The notes under the pieces are model-generated. The model worked only from the letters and a program-made list of their open reading frames with translations, had not been told where the DNA came from and did not search any database. Position numbers and translations under genes: made by a program. DNA of 64,000 nt from Ruminococcus sp. (GTDB lineage Bacteria > Bacillota > Clostridia > Oscillospirales > Ruminococcaceae). Below, piece by piece: positions 42,912 through 51,228 of the stretch. The stretch is from contig JAFYUM010000008.1 of NCBI GenBank assembly GCA_017558505.1, forward strand, positions 1-64,000, in the 5' to 3' direction. Within the stretch, counting starts at the first letter, position 1. Each line of letters begins with the position of its first letter.

Positions 42912-43781
42912 TCAGAATAAAACTACTGTGTTTTCAGTTGTAAGCGTTTCCATAGTTTTGCTTTTCTCCGCTATGGCAGAAAGGCTTATATTGTTTTCCT
43001 TGCAGAATTTCACAATTGGCTCACTTGTGAAAATAGATTTGATTTCACCTTGCAGCAGGTCGAAAAATTCTTTGATTTCTTTTTTTGTTTGTTCGTTCTC
43101 CACATCGGGAATGAAGAACATATAAACAAGCTTTGCAGGCTTTTCACCTGTATTTGCCGCAATTCCAAGCAAGTGACAGATGAACTGCTTTACATCAAAG
43201 TGTGATGTTTCCTTATCAATTCCGAAAAGGCTTAATGGTGCAGTAAATTCTTCTTCGCCCTCTATCGCATTTGAAGCTATATCGAGGAAAATATTATTTT
43301 CCTTGAAGTGAGTGAGATACTTATTTTTCATTATTAACTTGTGGCTGTCAAAAAACTCGTGACATTTTACTTCAAGAAATACATTACAGAAATCCTGTTC
43401 GATATATCCATCAAGCTGCGGTGCAGTTCCTGTTATGCCTTTTATTTTACATTCCTTTTCAAATTCTATGCCAGCTACATCTCTTAACGCAAGATAACAG
43501 AAACGTGATGAAGAAGCCACACTTGCCATTTTAGGCGGCATCAAGCCATATCTGCCCATTTTTTCGTCAAGCTCTCCGCCTTTTCCGTCATCATACTTTT
43601 TATAATGCTGTGGATAAGCCTCTTTCATATCTGCTTTGAATGCTTCAAATGAATTAAAGGTATAGTAGTTATCGTATTTTCTGTCATTGATTTCATATCC
43701 GAAACTATCAGCAGGAACATCATCGAATTTAATAAGATTTGCCTTTATAATAGCGTCGAATTCTTTTGAATCTTTTATCAT
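42912..43781 (-). CDS. PD-(D/E)XK-like protein, possible restriction-type nuclease
   Basis: Encodes 289 residues. 'APQLDGYIEQDFCNVFLEVKC' gives D124 and E137-V-K139 with the spacing of a PD-(D/E)XK nuclease core (strand with D, strand with E-x-K). E108/E110 in the preceding 'GIEFEKEC' could be the helix glutamate. It resembles uncharacterised 'putative restriction endonuclease' proteins of gut bacteria (PGN_0703-like). There is no methyltransferase gene next to it, so it is an orphan. It may act on foreign or modified DNA; function not proven. It has its own promoter and terminator and is A+T rich. Confidence 0.55.
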   Translation of the reverse strand: MIKDSKEFDAIIKANLIKFDDVPADSFGYEINDRKYDNYYTFNSFEAFKADMKEAYPQHYKKYDDGKGGELDEKMGRYGLMPPKMASVASSSRFCYLALRDVAGIEFEKECKIKGITGTAPQLDGYIEQDFCNVFLEVKCHEFFDSHKLIMKNKYLTHFKENNIFLDIASNAIEGEEEFTAPLSLFGIDKETSHFDVKQFICHLLGIAANTGEKPAKLVYMFFIPDVENEQTKKEIKEFFDLLQGEIKSIFTSEPIVKFCKENNISLSAIAEKSKTMETLTTENTVVLF

Positions 43782-43814
43782 TTTATTTCATCCCTTTCAT
43801 CAAAATATATTATA

Positions 43815-43843
43815 ATTATACTATATTTTTTATTAAAAAGCAA
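43815..43843 (-). promoter_or_regulatory. Promoter of the PD-(D/E)XK-like gene
   Basis: On the minus strand TTGCTT (43843-43838) and TATAAT (43820-43815) with a 17-bp spacer, 34 bp before the ATG. Confidence 0.65.
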
Positions 43844-43943
43844 TATATATTCAATATTTTTAAATACATTACACAAAAAGACGGCAGAAATTAATCCACC
43901 GTCCCTGTAATTACGCATTTCCGAAAGGCTAACAGCTTATAGA

Positions 43944-43965
43944 GGCGGATAATATCCGCCCCTAC
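43944..43965. repeat. Dispersed palindromic repeat copy after cysK
   Basis: GGCGGATAATATCCGCC followed by CCTAC, with 'AAAGGCTAACAGC' just upstream, which is the same 7-bp-unit motif seen at 40274-40308. It can act as a terminator for cysK. Confidence 0.55.
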
Positions 43966-43976
43966 TAAACTTCAAA

Positions 43977-44906
43977 TCAATCCTCAAACAAAGGTGTAGA
44001 GAAATATCTCTCCGCAGTATCGGGGAGGATAGTTACAACTGTCTTGCCCTCGCCCAGCTTTTCAGCCATTTTCAGAGCCGCCGCAACATTAGTTCCGCTG
44101 GAAATACCGCACAGAATACCCTCCTTGCGTGCAAGGTCCTGAGCAGTCTGAATTGCTTCCTCATCGGTTACAATGTAAATATCATCGTAAATTTTCTGAT
44201 TAAGTATATCGGGAATAATTCCGTCACCGATACCCATTTGTAAATGTGTACCAATGTTTCCGCCTGCAAGAATAGCCGCATTTTCAGGCTCTACCGCCCA
44301 TATAAGCATATCGGGGTACTGAGATTTAAGAGTTTCGCCGATACCTGTAATAGTTCCCCCTGTGCCTATTCCCGAACAGAAACCGTCAATTCTGCCTGCT
44401 GTCTGCTCCAGAATTTCAAGAGCTGTGTAATACTTATGAGCAAAAATATTGTTCATATTTGTGAACTGCTGTGGAACGAATACCCTGCTGTCCCCGGCTT
44501 TCATACGGAGTGCCGTATCAAGACACTCACGGATACACTTGCCGATATCGCCGTCATCGTGAACGAGTATAACCTCTGCACCGTAGTGACGGACAAGCTT
44601 GCGGCGTTCCTCACTAACGGAATCGGGCATAATAATTATAGTCTTATAGCCCTTTACAGCTCCCACAAGTGAAAGACCGATACCCTGATTTCCGCTTGTA
44701 GGCTCAACAATTATTGTATCCTTATTGATTAAGCCCTCTTTTTCAGCCTGTCTGATCATATTGAAAGCAGTTCTCGTCTTGATTGAGCCACCTACGTTAA
44801 GCCCCTCGAATTTTACCAGCACTTCGGCATTTCCGGGCTTATTCATCTTATTAAGTCTTATTATGGGCGTATGACCTATCGCCTCAAGTATATTATTGCA
44901 AACCAT
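43977..44906 (-). CDS. cysK: Cysteine synthase family PLP enzyme
   Basis: Encodes 309 residues; AAGGAG is 9 bases before ATG 44906, while upstream codons belong to the leader. Typical OASS features: 'MVCNNILEAIGHTPIIRLNKM', 'VEPTSGNQGIGLSLVGAVKGYK', 'GIGTGGTITGIGETLKSQYP', 'AVEPENAAILAGG', 'GISSGTNVAAALKMA'. The PLP lysine lies in 'NVGGSIKTRTAF', where most cysteine synthases have S-V/I-K-D-R; the Asp-to-Thr change is unusual. It would make cysteine from O-acetylserine and sulfide; an alternative acceptor cannot be excluded. Confidence 0.85.
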   Translation of the reverse strand: MVCNNILEAIGHTPIIRLNKMNKPGNAEVLVKFEGLNVGGSIKTRTAFNMIRQAEKEGLINKDTIIVEPTSGNQGIGLSLVGAVKGYKTIIIMPDSVSEERRKLVRHYGAEVILVHDDGDIGKCIRECLDTALRMKAGDSRVFVPQQFTNMNNIFAHKYYTALEILEQTAGRIDGFCSGIGTGGTITGIGETLKSQYPDMLIWAVEPENAAILAGGNIGTHLQMGIGDGIIPDILNQKIYDDIYIVTDEEAIQTAQDLARKEGILCGISSGTNVAAALKMAEKLGEGKTVVTILPDTAERYFSTPLFED

Positions 44907-44940
44907 TACAGATTTCTCCTTCTCAAAAATTACCTTTAAT

Positions 44941-44969
44941 ATTATATTATAAAATGAAGAAAAATGCAA
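44941..44969 (-). promoter_or_regulatory. Promoter of cysK
   Basis: On the minus strand TTGCAT (44969-44964) and TATAAT (44946-44941) with a 17-bp spacer. Upstream (44970-45183), the only structure is a 7-bp stem AACAGGC/GCCTGTT (45057-45079) with a T-rich tail on the plus strand; no riboswitch or T-box sequence was recognised. Confidence 0.65.
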
Positions 44970-45183
44970 TAGTTTTTTGAAAATTAAACAAGATACTTCA
45001 TTGGTATCCTGATTATGTTCAGCCCGCATTGAAATACAGGCTTTTTCGACAATCTCAACAGGCAGTTATACCGCCTGTTTTATTTTGCATAAAAATTAAT
45101 GAAATATTTGTGCATAATTGCCGAAAATATGCCTCGGTTTTGTGAGGAAGAAGTGGTAAATGTCGGAAATTTCAGCAAAATGC

Positions 45184-45212
45184 TTGACAGATTTGCAGAA
45201 ATGGTGTATAAT
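45184..45212 (+). promoter_or_regulatory. Perfect consensus promoter of the sortase operon
   Basis: TTGACA (45184-45189) and TATAAT (45207-45212) with a 17-bp spacer. It probably drives the two sortases and the SpoIID-like gene, which follow with 10- and 42-bp gaps. Strong constitutive expression is expected. Confidence 0.88.
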
Positions 45213-45290
45213 GAAGTATCATAAAATAGGTGTAATATGACAAATTGTATCCTTTTATGTAAATTATTCCTGCGGAGGCGACAGAAGCTG

Positions 45291-46952
45291 ATGAACAATT
45301 CAGAGAACAAAGACATCATAGATAATACAGCCGATGATGAAGCATCTGCAAGAGCTGAAAAAATCAAGGCTATCCGTGAATCATTGCGTAAAGCAAGTGA
45401 AACTCCGCAGTTGCCCGCAGAGAATGTTCCGGAAGCTGCAACGGAAGCAGAGCCCGATGTACAGGCGGAGGAGATTCCTGTAGTACTGACAGAGGAAGTT
45501 CCCGCAGAGAAAGCCGTTGATGTGCCTGACGGAGAAGTTCCCGCAGAGGAAGCCGTTGCTGCAAATGCCGCAGCTATGGGCATTGAGGAGGTAAAAGCTG
45601 ATGAAGCAGAAGTACCTGCTGGATCAGAAAAACAGCCTGTTGTTGAGGAAACTGTTGTAACTGCGCAAAAGCCTGAAAAGAAGAAAAAGGGCAGAAAGAA
45701 AAAGAAGAAAAAGCCGCTGAAACGCAGAATAAGGGAACTTTTCCCCGAAAAGGGCGACAGCGCTGCTGAAATAATCAGAAAAATTGTTTTTCTTATTTCT
45801 ATTATTGCCATTATTGTCTGCGGCTATATGGTTGCTGATTATTATCTCGACCTTTGGAGAAGCCGTATGCAGTACAATAATATTCAGGAGATTTACGAGA
45901 TTTACGAGCCTATTGAAGAAGTTGAAATTTCCACAGAGCCTGCATCAGAGGGCAGGGAAGAACCCGAAAAGATATACACTATGCTTAACGGTGCAAAGAA
46001 ACTTCTTGGAATAAATCCCGATACAGTGGGATATATCCGTATTCCCTCAAAGGATGGCAGCGACCCTATTGTTGACCTGCCTGTTGTAAAGGCTCATGAC
46101 AATATGAAATATCTTGACCGTAATTTCAATGGCGATGATTCAAGAACAGGTACACTGTTCCTTGATTTCAGAAACCACTTTGATGAGGTTGAGGACGGTC
46201 ATCTTGTTACTGAAAATTCCGAACATCTTGTTATCTACGGTCACAACATGGCTGATGAGAGTATGTTCGGCAAGCTGAAATACTACTATGGAAGTGCGGA
46301 GTACTATACCGAGCACCCTATAATTCAACTCAATTCAAATTATGAAAGCTATAAATATAAGATTTTTGCTGTGTTTATTGTTGATGCCAAGGATGAAAGC
46401 GAAACAAAGTACGACTGCTGGAACAAGCTTGAACTTGATTCCGAGGAGGAATTCTACGACTTTGTCAACGAGGCTAAACGCAGAACAATCTACACCAACG
46501 ATGTTGATGTAAAATACGGCGACGGTCTGCTTTCTCTTTCAACCTGTCATTATCTTTTAAAGGACAGAAGCCGCCTTATGATTATGGCGAGAACTATCCG
46601 TCCCGGTGAAGATGAGTACGAGGGTACGGAAAAGAGCAAGAAGAACAAGAATATTAAATGGCCTTCTATGTACTACAATACAAAAACAAATGAGAAGTAC
46701 GACGATAAAGCCATTTTCATACCATATGGTCCTGAAGAAGCTGTAAAGGAAGCAGAAGCAAAGCTTGCAGCCCAGAAGAAGAAAAAGGAAGAAGAAAAGA
46801 AAAAGAAAGAGCAGGCTTCAAAGGAAGCCGAAAAGGCAAAAATTACTACTACGACAAAAAAGTCAGACAGCAAAAAAACAACTGTCAGGTCAACAAAGAC
46901 GACTGTTGCAAAAACTGCTGCTGTGACGAAAAAAACATCAGCCGAGGAATGA
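45291..46952 (+). CDS. Class B-like sortase with long N- and C-terminal extensions
   Basis: Encodes 553 residues from ATG 45291; the frame is open from ATG 45237, which is an alternative start. An acidic Ala/Glu/Pro-rich cytoplasmic region (1-130) is followed by a polylysine stretch (~130-147) and one membrane helix (~165-182). The sortase domain (~245-435) carries H318 ('IYGHNM'), C419 ('LSLSTCHY') and R428 ('SRLMIMAR'). The C-terminus is a Lys/Glu-rich coiled segment and a Thr/Lys-rich tail. It would join a surface protein to the cell wall or to another protein; no LPxTG-like substrate is seen in the window. Confidence 0.85.
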   Translation: MNNSENKDIIDNTADDEASARAEKIKAIRESLRKASETPQLPAENVPEAATEAEPDVQAEEIPVVLTEEVPAEKAVDVPDGEVPAEEAVAANAAAMGIEEVKADEAEVPAGSEKQPVVEETVVTAQKPEKKKKGRKKKKKKPLKRRIRELFPEKGDSAAEIIRKIVFLISIIAIIVCGYMVADYYLDLWRSRMQYNNIQEIYEIYEPIEEVEISTEPASEGREEPEKIYTMLNGAKKLLGINPDTVGYIRIPSKDGSDPIVDLPVVKAHDNMKYLDRNFNGDDSRTGTLFLDFRNHFDEVEDGHLVTENSEHLVIYGHNMADESMFGKLKYYYGSAEYYTEHPIIQLNSNYESYKYKIFAVFIVDAKDESETKYDCWNKLELDSEEEFYDFVNEAKRRTIYTNDVDVKYGDGLLSLSTCHYLLKDRSRLMIMARTIRPGEDEYEGTEKSKKNKNIKWPSMYYNTKTNEKYDDKAIFIPYGPEEAVKEAEAKLAAQKKKKEEEKKKKEQASKEAEKAKITTTTKKSDSKKTTVRSTKTTVAKTAAVTKKTSAEE

Positions 46953-46962
46953 TAACATTATA

Positions 46963-47880
46963 ATGAATAAGTACGGCAATTTTATTTCAGCCGCCGCCGC
47001 TGTTGCTGCTGCTGCGTGTCTGGTTACTGTCGGATGTTCCGAAAAAAAGGAAGCAGCTGAGAGTTCATCCTCCGAAGCGGTACAGACTACAGAAGCCACA
47101 ACAGAGGCTGCCACAATACCTGTATATGACAGCTATGTGCCTTCTCCCGATGGCATGAGCGATAAGACAAAGCTCTGGTTGAAGGAGAACAAGGACTACA
47201 TAGGCTGGATAAGAATAAAAAATACCCAAGTGGACTATCCCATAGTTATGGACCCGGGTGAGGTTCAGGAGGGACAGCCTTATTATAAAAATGAAGCCCA
47301 TAATCCTAATTCCTTCTATTTATATAAGAATTTAGACAGGGAATACGAATTTGCAGGCTCACTCTTTATGGATTACCGCTGTAATTTCGGCGGCGATGAG
47401 GAAGCTCAGTCTGAAAATATTATGATTTACGGTCATAATATGCTTAACCTGACAATGTTCGGCTCTCTCAGAAATTATTACAATGACCATTCTTTCTGGG
47501 AAAAAGCACCATTTATCGAGCTGAGTTCTCCTTATGCAGATTATGATTATGTAATCTGCGGCAATGCCATTACAAGCGGCTACAAGGAGTCGGATTTCGT
47601 TTACTGGGATATGGAGGAGCTTGATACGCAGGAGGACTTTGACTACTACAAGAACAAGCTCCGTGAAAAACAAGTTTTCGATTCGGGCGTTGATTATGAG
47701 TTCGGCGATAAGCTGGTGACTCTTTCAACCTGCTATGGAGTTTCCGAGAACAATATGAGATTCATATTGGTTGCAAGAAGACTCCGTGAAGGCGAGGTTG
47801 CGGGCGATATGTCCACAATTCAGCGTTCCGACGAATATATAGAAAAAGAAAAAGAAAAGACGACAAAGGAAAAAAGCTAA
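46963..47880 (+). CDS. Sortase-like protein with lipoprotein-type signal
   Basis: Encodes 305 residues. The signal ends 'AAAACLVTVGC25SEKKEAAESSSS', a lipobox-like site followed by a Ser/Thr/Glu-rich linker, so it may be lipid-anchored rather than held by a membrane helix. The sortase domain (~70-270) has H158 ('MIYGHNM'), C257 ('LSTCYG') and R266 ('MRFILVAR'), with 'YIGWIRIKNTQVDYPIVM' at its start as in class B enzymes. It follows the first sortase by 10 bases and is clearly diverged from it. The C-terminus is charged (EKEKEKTTKEKS). Confidence 0.85.
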   Translation: MNKYGNFISAAAAVAAAACLVTVGCSEKKEAAESSSSEAVQTTEATTEAATIPVYDSYVPSPDGMSDKTKLWLKENKDYIGWIRIKNTQVDYPIVMDPGEVQEGQPYYKNEAHNPNSFYLYKNLDREYEFAGSLFMDYRCNFGGDEEAQSENIMIYGHNMLNLTMFGSLRNYYNDHSFWEKAPFIELSSPYADYDYVICGNAITSGYKESDFVYWDMEELDTQEDFDYYKNKLREKQVFDSGVDYEFGDKLVTLSTCYGVSENNMRFILVARRLREGEVAGDMSTIQRSDEYIEKEKEKTTKEKS

Positions 47881-47922
47881 CATAAAGCACGGTCTTTGTA
47901 TCGTGCGTTTGAGGTGATTCCA

Positions 47923-49404
47923 ATGGATAATAAACGCTTAAAGAAGGCTTCTGCTGCGGCACTGGCTGTTCTTGCGGTGTGCGGTACCGTTATCGGAACT
48001 GCTTACGCTGCGGACAACACAGCTCCGACAGAGAAGAATGCTTCAACTACAGCTGCTCAATTATCCGAAGCCGAAACCACAGCATCTTCGACGGAAGCGT
48101 CCACAGAGGCTGCGGCAGAGGAAAATGGTGAGGAATCTGATTGGTTCAAGGCAGAACTCGACAGCTACGATGACAGCCTTTCACTTATCAGTTATGAAAC
48201 TTCACCAGAATCATCGGGGAAAAAGAAGAAAAAGGGCCCGACTCCTGTTGAGCTTGATGTCACCGGCGGATATGTCGGCGATATTCCATGGTTTGAAAGT
48301 GAGCCGGTTATCGAGTCCACACCCGGAAAGTTCGCAGTCGTTACCTACGGCTGGGGGCATGGTGTAGGAATGAGCCAGAACGGTGCAAATTTCTACGCTA
48401 CCTACAGCGGCTGGACTTATCAGGATATCCTTTTCCATTACTATCCCGATACATACCTTATGGATACAGGCGAAGCCTATGACGAAGAAATCACCGTTGC
48501 GGGTGTTTCGGGCGATGTTCTTTCTATGGTTTCCCAGATTGTATTCAACGAGGTGGGCAGCACTATGAATTACGAGGCTATCAAGGCGCAGGCTGTTGCT
48601 GTTTATACTTATTGTAAGTACAACGGCAACGACTCAAATGACCTGAGATGTAAGCCTTGTCCTCCGCAGATAGTTGTTGACGCTGTTTCCGAGGTTCTCG
48701 GTCAGGCGCTCTACTACGACGGAGATTTTGCATTGACTATGTTCTCCGCTTCAAGCGGTGGTATTACTGCTAACTGCCATGAAGTATTCTGGAGAGATTT
48801 ACCGTATCTGCGTTCAGTTCCCAGTGATTATGATGCAGCATACGATCCCCATTATGGGACAGTTACATATATCGACGATTATCAGTTCAAGAACATGATT
48901 GAAACGGCATACGGAATTACTCTTTCGTCTGACCCTTTCAACTGGATCAAGCCTGAATATTCCGACGAAACAGGATATGTAACCTACGTAAATATAGATG
49001 ACCAGCTTACAGTCAAGGGTTATGACTTTAAGCTTGCTATGGGACTTAAAGCTCCCAAATTCAATATACACTATACTCCCAGACCGGAGGGAGAGGCAAT
49101 TCCCAGCGGTTCTTCCGATATAGTCGTGGTTGAGCCCGAGTATACACAGACACCAGGAGTATGGTATCCTAATAATTATCCAACTGATATCGGTGCAGTT
49201 CCCGAGCCTACAGAGCCTTCCACAGAGGGCGAGTGGACTGAACCCTCTACTGACTGGTATGAGGAGCCCACATGGACAGAAAGTACTTCAGGCTGGACTG
49301 ACACCACAACATCATGGACGGATACAACAACAAGCTGGACTGAAAGCTCGTATGACTATAATTACGACTACAGCACAGATTACAATTATAACTACGGTTA
49401 TTAA
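47923..49404 (+). CDS. Secreted SpoIID/LytB-like protein with permuted motif order
   Basis: Encodes 493 residues with a signal peptide (to ~residue 30, 'GTAYAAD'). A Ser/Thr/Glu-rich linker follows, then the SpoIID glycan motif 'GWGHGVGMSQNGANFYATYSGWTYQDILFHYYPDT' (143 onwards). Only afterwards comes the part normally N-terminal in SpoIID, 'SMVSQIVFNE210VGSTMNYEAIKAQAVAVYTY' with the catalytic-type Glu, then 'ALYYDGDFALTMFSASSGG'. The order is thus circularly permuted. The C-terminal ~75 residues are Trp/Thr/Ser repeats (W-T-D-T-T-T-S) and a Tyr/Asn/Asp tail. Probably a peptidoglycan glycan-strand lyase or wall-binding protein exported near the sortases. Confidence 0.8.
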   Translation: MDNKRLKKASAAALAVLAVCGTVIGTAYAADNTAPTEKNASTTAAQLSEAETTASSTEASTEAAAEENGEESDWFKAELDSYDDSLSLISYETSPESSGKKKKKGPTPVELDVTGGYVGDIPWFESEPVIESTPGKFAVVTYGWGHGVGMSQNGANFYATYSGWTYQDILFHYYPDTYLMDTGEAYDEEITVAGVSGDVLSMVSQIVFNEVGSTMNYEAIKAQAVAVYTYCKYNGNDSNDLRCKPCPPQIVVDAVSEVLGQALYYDGDFALTMFSASSGGITANCHEVFWRDLPYLRSVPSDYDAAYDPHYGTVTYIDDYQFKNMIETAYGITLSSDPFNWIKPEYSDETGYVTYVNIDDQLTVKGYDFKLAMGLKAPKFNIHYTPRPEGEAIPSGSSDIVVVEPEYTQTPGVWYPNNYPTDIGAVPEPTEPSTEGEWTEPSTDWYEEPTWTESTSGWTDTTTSWTDTTTSWTESSYDYNYDYSTDYNYNYGY

Positions 49405-49712
49405 ATAATATCAGACAGGTCTTTGAGGCTGACGCACAGGTCGGCTTTGGGGACTTGTTTGCGTTTAATATTTCAGGGCACTTCTGAAAAACCTTTTGAG
49501 AAAAAGCAGATATGCACTTCATCTGCTTCGCCAGCCTCTCCCGGAGTGCGGCAGAAAATGGGTGAAAAAATCCTGAAAATATCACCTTTTTATGCCTTGT
49601 GGGTGAAAAAAGGTGAATTTACTGTTATAAAATTTAATATTAAAAAGTGAAATTCGGCAATATCTCTGATTTCTGTCTTGAGATTTAGCTTATGATTGTG
49701 CAATATGCCCTC
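49405..49712. other. Non-coding gap with two hairpins upstream of mraZ
   Basis: No gene is supported. AGCAGAT...ATCTGCT (49505-49527) and a 9-bp stem TCACCTTTT/AAAAGGTGA (49582-49616) are visible; the second may end the sortase transcript although no T-tract follows. Confidence 0.4.
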
Positions 49713-49741
49713 TTGAAAAATATTGTTAAATGGGGTATAAT
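49713..49741 (+). promoter_or_regulatory. mraZ: Promoter of the dcw cluster (mraZ promoter)
   Basis: TTGAAA (49713-49718) and TATAAT (49736-49741), 17-bp spacer. Downstream, AGGTGA (49759-49764), TGGTGA (49789-49794) and TGGTTGTGA (49806-49814) could be operator units for MraZ, which binds short TG-rich repeats in its own leader; this is tentative. Confidence 0.75.
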
Positions 49742-49843
49742 GATTATAGGGTAAATTTAGGTGATGAGTTGTAAAATTTTCCATTTTTTGGTGAAGTTAG
49801 GCAACTGGTTGTGACTCAAAAGAAGAAAAAGGAGGCGAATATC

Positions 49844-50275
49844 ATGAACGAGCCGTTATGCGGTACTTATAATCCCAGTATCGACACAAAAGGCCGTATG
49901 AGCTTTCCGACAAAGCTCCGTGATATTCTTGGTGCCGAATTTTATCTTTGTGTAGGTCATGATAAGAATTATATCGCCGTTTACTCCGTGGACGAGTTCT
50001 ACAAGTACTGCGAAAAGCTTAATGAAATCCCCGGCGAAATAGGATCGGAGATAAGACGTGAGCTTCTTGCAGGTGCTGACAAGCAGATACCCGATAAGCA
50101 GGGACGTATTTTTATTTCACAGACATTAAGGGAATTTGCAGACATTACCGACGAAGTAACAGTTATAGGTAATATGAACAGAGCTGAAATCTGGAATCCT
50201 GCTCTTTATGCAGAAACCAGAAAGAACATTGATGTTGCCGCTAAAAAGGCCGCACTTGCTAATCTTGTGCTGTAA
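49844..50275 (+). CDS. mraZ: Transcriptional regulator MraZ
   Basis: Encodes 143 residues; AAGGAGG before ATG 49844. Two AbrB-like MraZ repeats: 'GTYNPSIDTKGRMSFPTKLRD' and 'ADKQIPDKQGRIFISQTLREFA', each with the D-x-K/Q-G-R core. MraZ is a ring-forming DNA-binding protein that controls the dcw cluster it opens. Confidence 0.97.
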   Translation: MNEPLCGTYNPSIDTKGRMSFPTKLRDILGAEFYLCVGHDKNYIAVYSVDEFYKYCEKLNEIPGEIGSEIRRELLAGADKQIPDKQGRIFISQTLREFADITDEVTVIGNMNRAEIWNPALYAETRKNIDVAAKKAALANLVL

Positions 50276-50286
50276 AGGAGATTACA

Positions 50287-51228
50287 ATGGAGTTCAGACA
50301 TATCCCTGTTCTTCTCGACCAATGTATTGAAGGACTCAATATCAACCCCGAAGGCATTTACATCGACTGTACTGCCGGAGGAGGCGGACATTCCTCTGCA
50401 ATTGCTGCAAGGCTCAGCGAAAAGGGACGCTTGTATTCCCTTGACCGCGATCCTGATGCCGTTAAGGCGGCTTCAGCAAGACTTGCTGAATTTTCAAATG
50501 CCCGTGTAATTCATCGTAATTATTCGGAGCTTGATGCTGTTCTTGCTGAACTGGATATTGAAGCTGTTGACGGTATACTTATGGATTTAGGTGTATCCTC
50601 ATATCAGCTTGATGAAGAAAGCAGAGGCTTTTCCTATCATGCCGACGCTCCTCTCGATATGAGAATGAGTCAGACGGGTATGAGCGCTGCCGATGTTGTC
50701 AATACTTTTTCGGAACAACAGCTTGCAAAGATAATATTTGAATACGGTGAGGAGAAATTTTCACGACGTATTGCTTCAAATATAATCAGAGCGAGAGAAA
50801 TTGCTCCCATAGAAACGACGCTTCAGCTTGCGGATATCATAAGGGAAAGCGTTCCGCAGAAAGCACGGAGAGATAAAAACCCCTGTAAAAAAACGTTTCA
50901 GGCAATACGTATAGCTGTAAACGGAGAGTTCGACCATCTTTCAGAAGGACTCGACAAAGCATTTGCAGCATTAAAGCCTGGTGGCAGACTTGCCGTTATC
51001 ACCTTCCATTCCTTAGAGGACAGAATCGTGAAACAGCGATTTGCGGGTTGGTGTAAGGGCTGTATATGTCCGCCCGATTTTCCCCAGTGTGTATGCGGAC
51101 GCAAGCCGCAGGGAAACCTTGTGAACAGAAAGCCTTTAGAGGCTGACAGTGAAGAACTGGAAAACAACAACAGAAGCAGAAGTGCAAAGCTCAGAGTTAT
51201 AGAAAGGAGTGCGTGCTGCGATGGCTGA
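50287..51228 (+). CDS. rsmH: 16S rRNA (cytosine-1402-N4)-methyltransferase RsmH
   Basis: Encodes 313 residues. 'HIPVLLDQCIEGLNINPEGIYIDCTAGGGGHSSAI' gives the SAM-binding motif; 'GILMDLGVSSYQLDEESRGFSYHADAPLDMRM', 'ARRDKNPCKKTFQAIRIAVNGEF', 'LAVITFHSLEDRIVKQRF' and a C-terminal CxxC-type segment complete the family. It methylates C1402 in the 16S decoding centre. It starts 11 bases after mraZ and overlaps ftsL. Confidence 0.97.
   Translation: MEFRHIPVLLDQCIEGLNINPEGIYIDCTAGGGGHSSAIAARLSEKGRLYSLDRDPDAVKAASARLAEFSNARVIHRNYSELDAVLAELDIEAVDGILMDLGVSSYQLDEESRGFSYHADAPLDMRMSQTGMSAADVVNTFSEQQLAKIIFEYGEEKFSRRIASNIIRAREIAPIETTLQLADIIRESVPQKARRDKNPCKKTFQAIRIAVNGEFDHLSEGLDKAFAALKPGGRLAVITFHSLEDRIVKQRFAGWCKGCICPPDFPQCVCGRKPQGNLVNRKPLEADSEELENNNRSRSAKLRVIERSACCDG

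Noticed and set aside
44907..45183. Possible T-box or cysteine/SAM riboswitch upstream of cysK
   Set aside because: No T-box consensus (GGNACCGCG) and no SAM riboswitch core was seen; only a short 7-bp stem is present.
45080..45811. 243-codon reverse frame opposite the first sortase
   Set aside because: It is the antisense of the Ala/Glu/Lys-rich sortase N-terminus; low-complexity Ser/Phe composition and no RBS.
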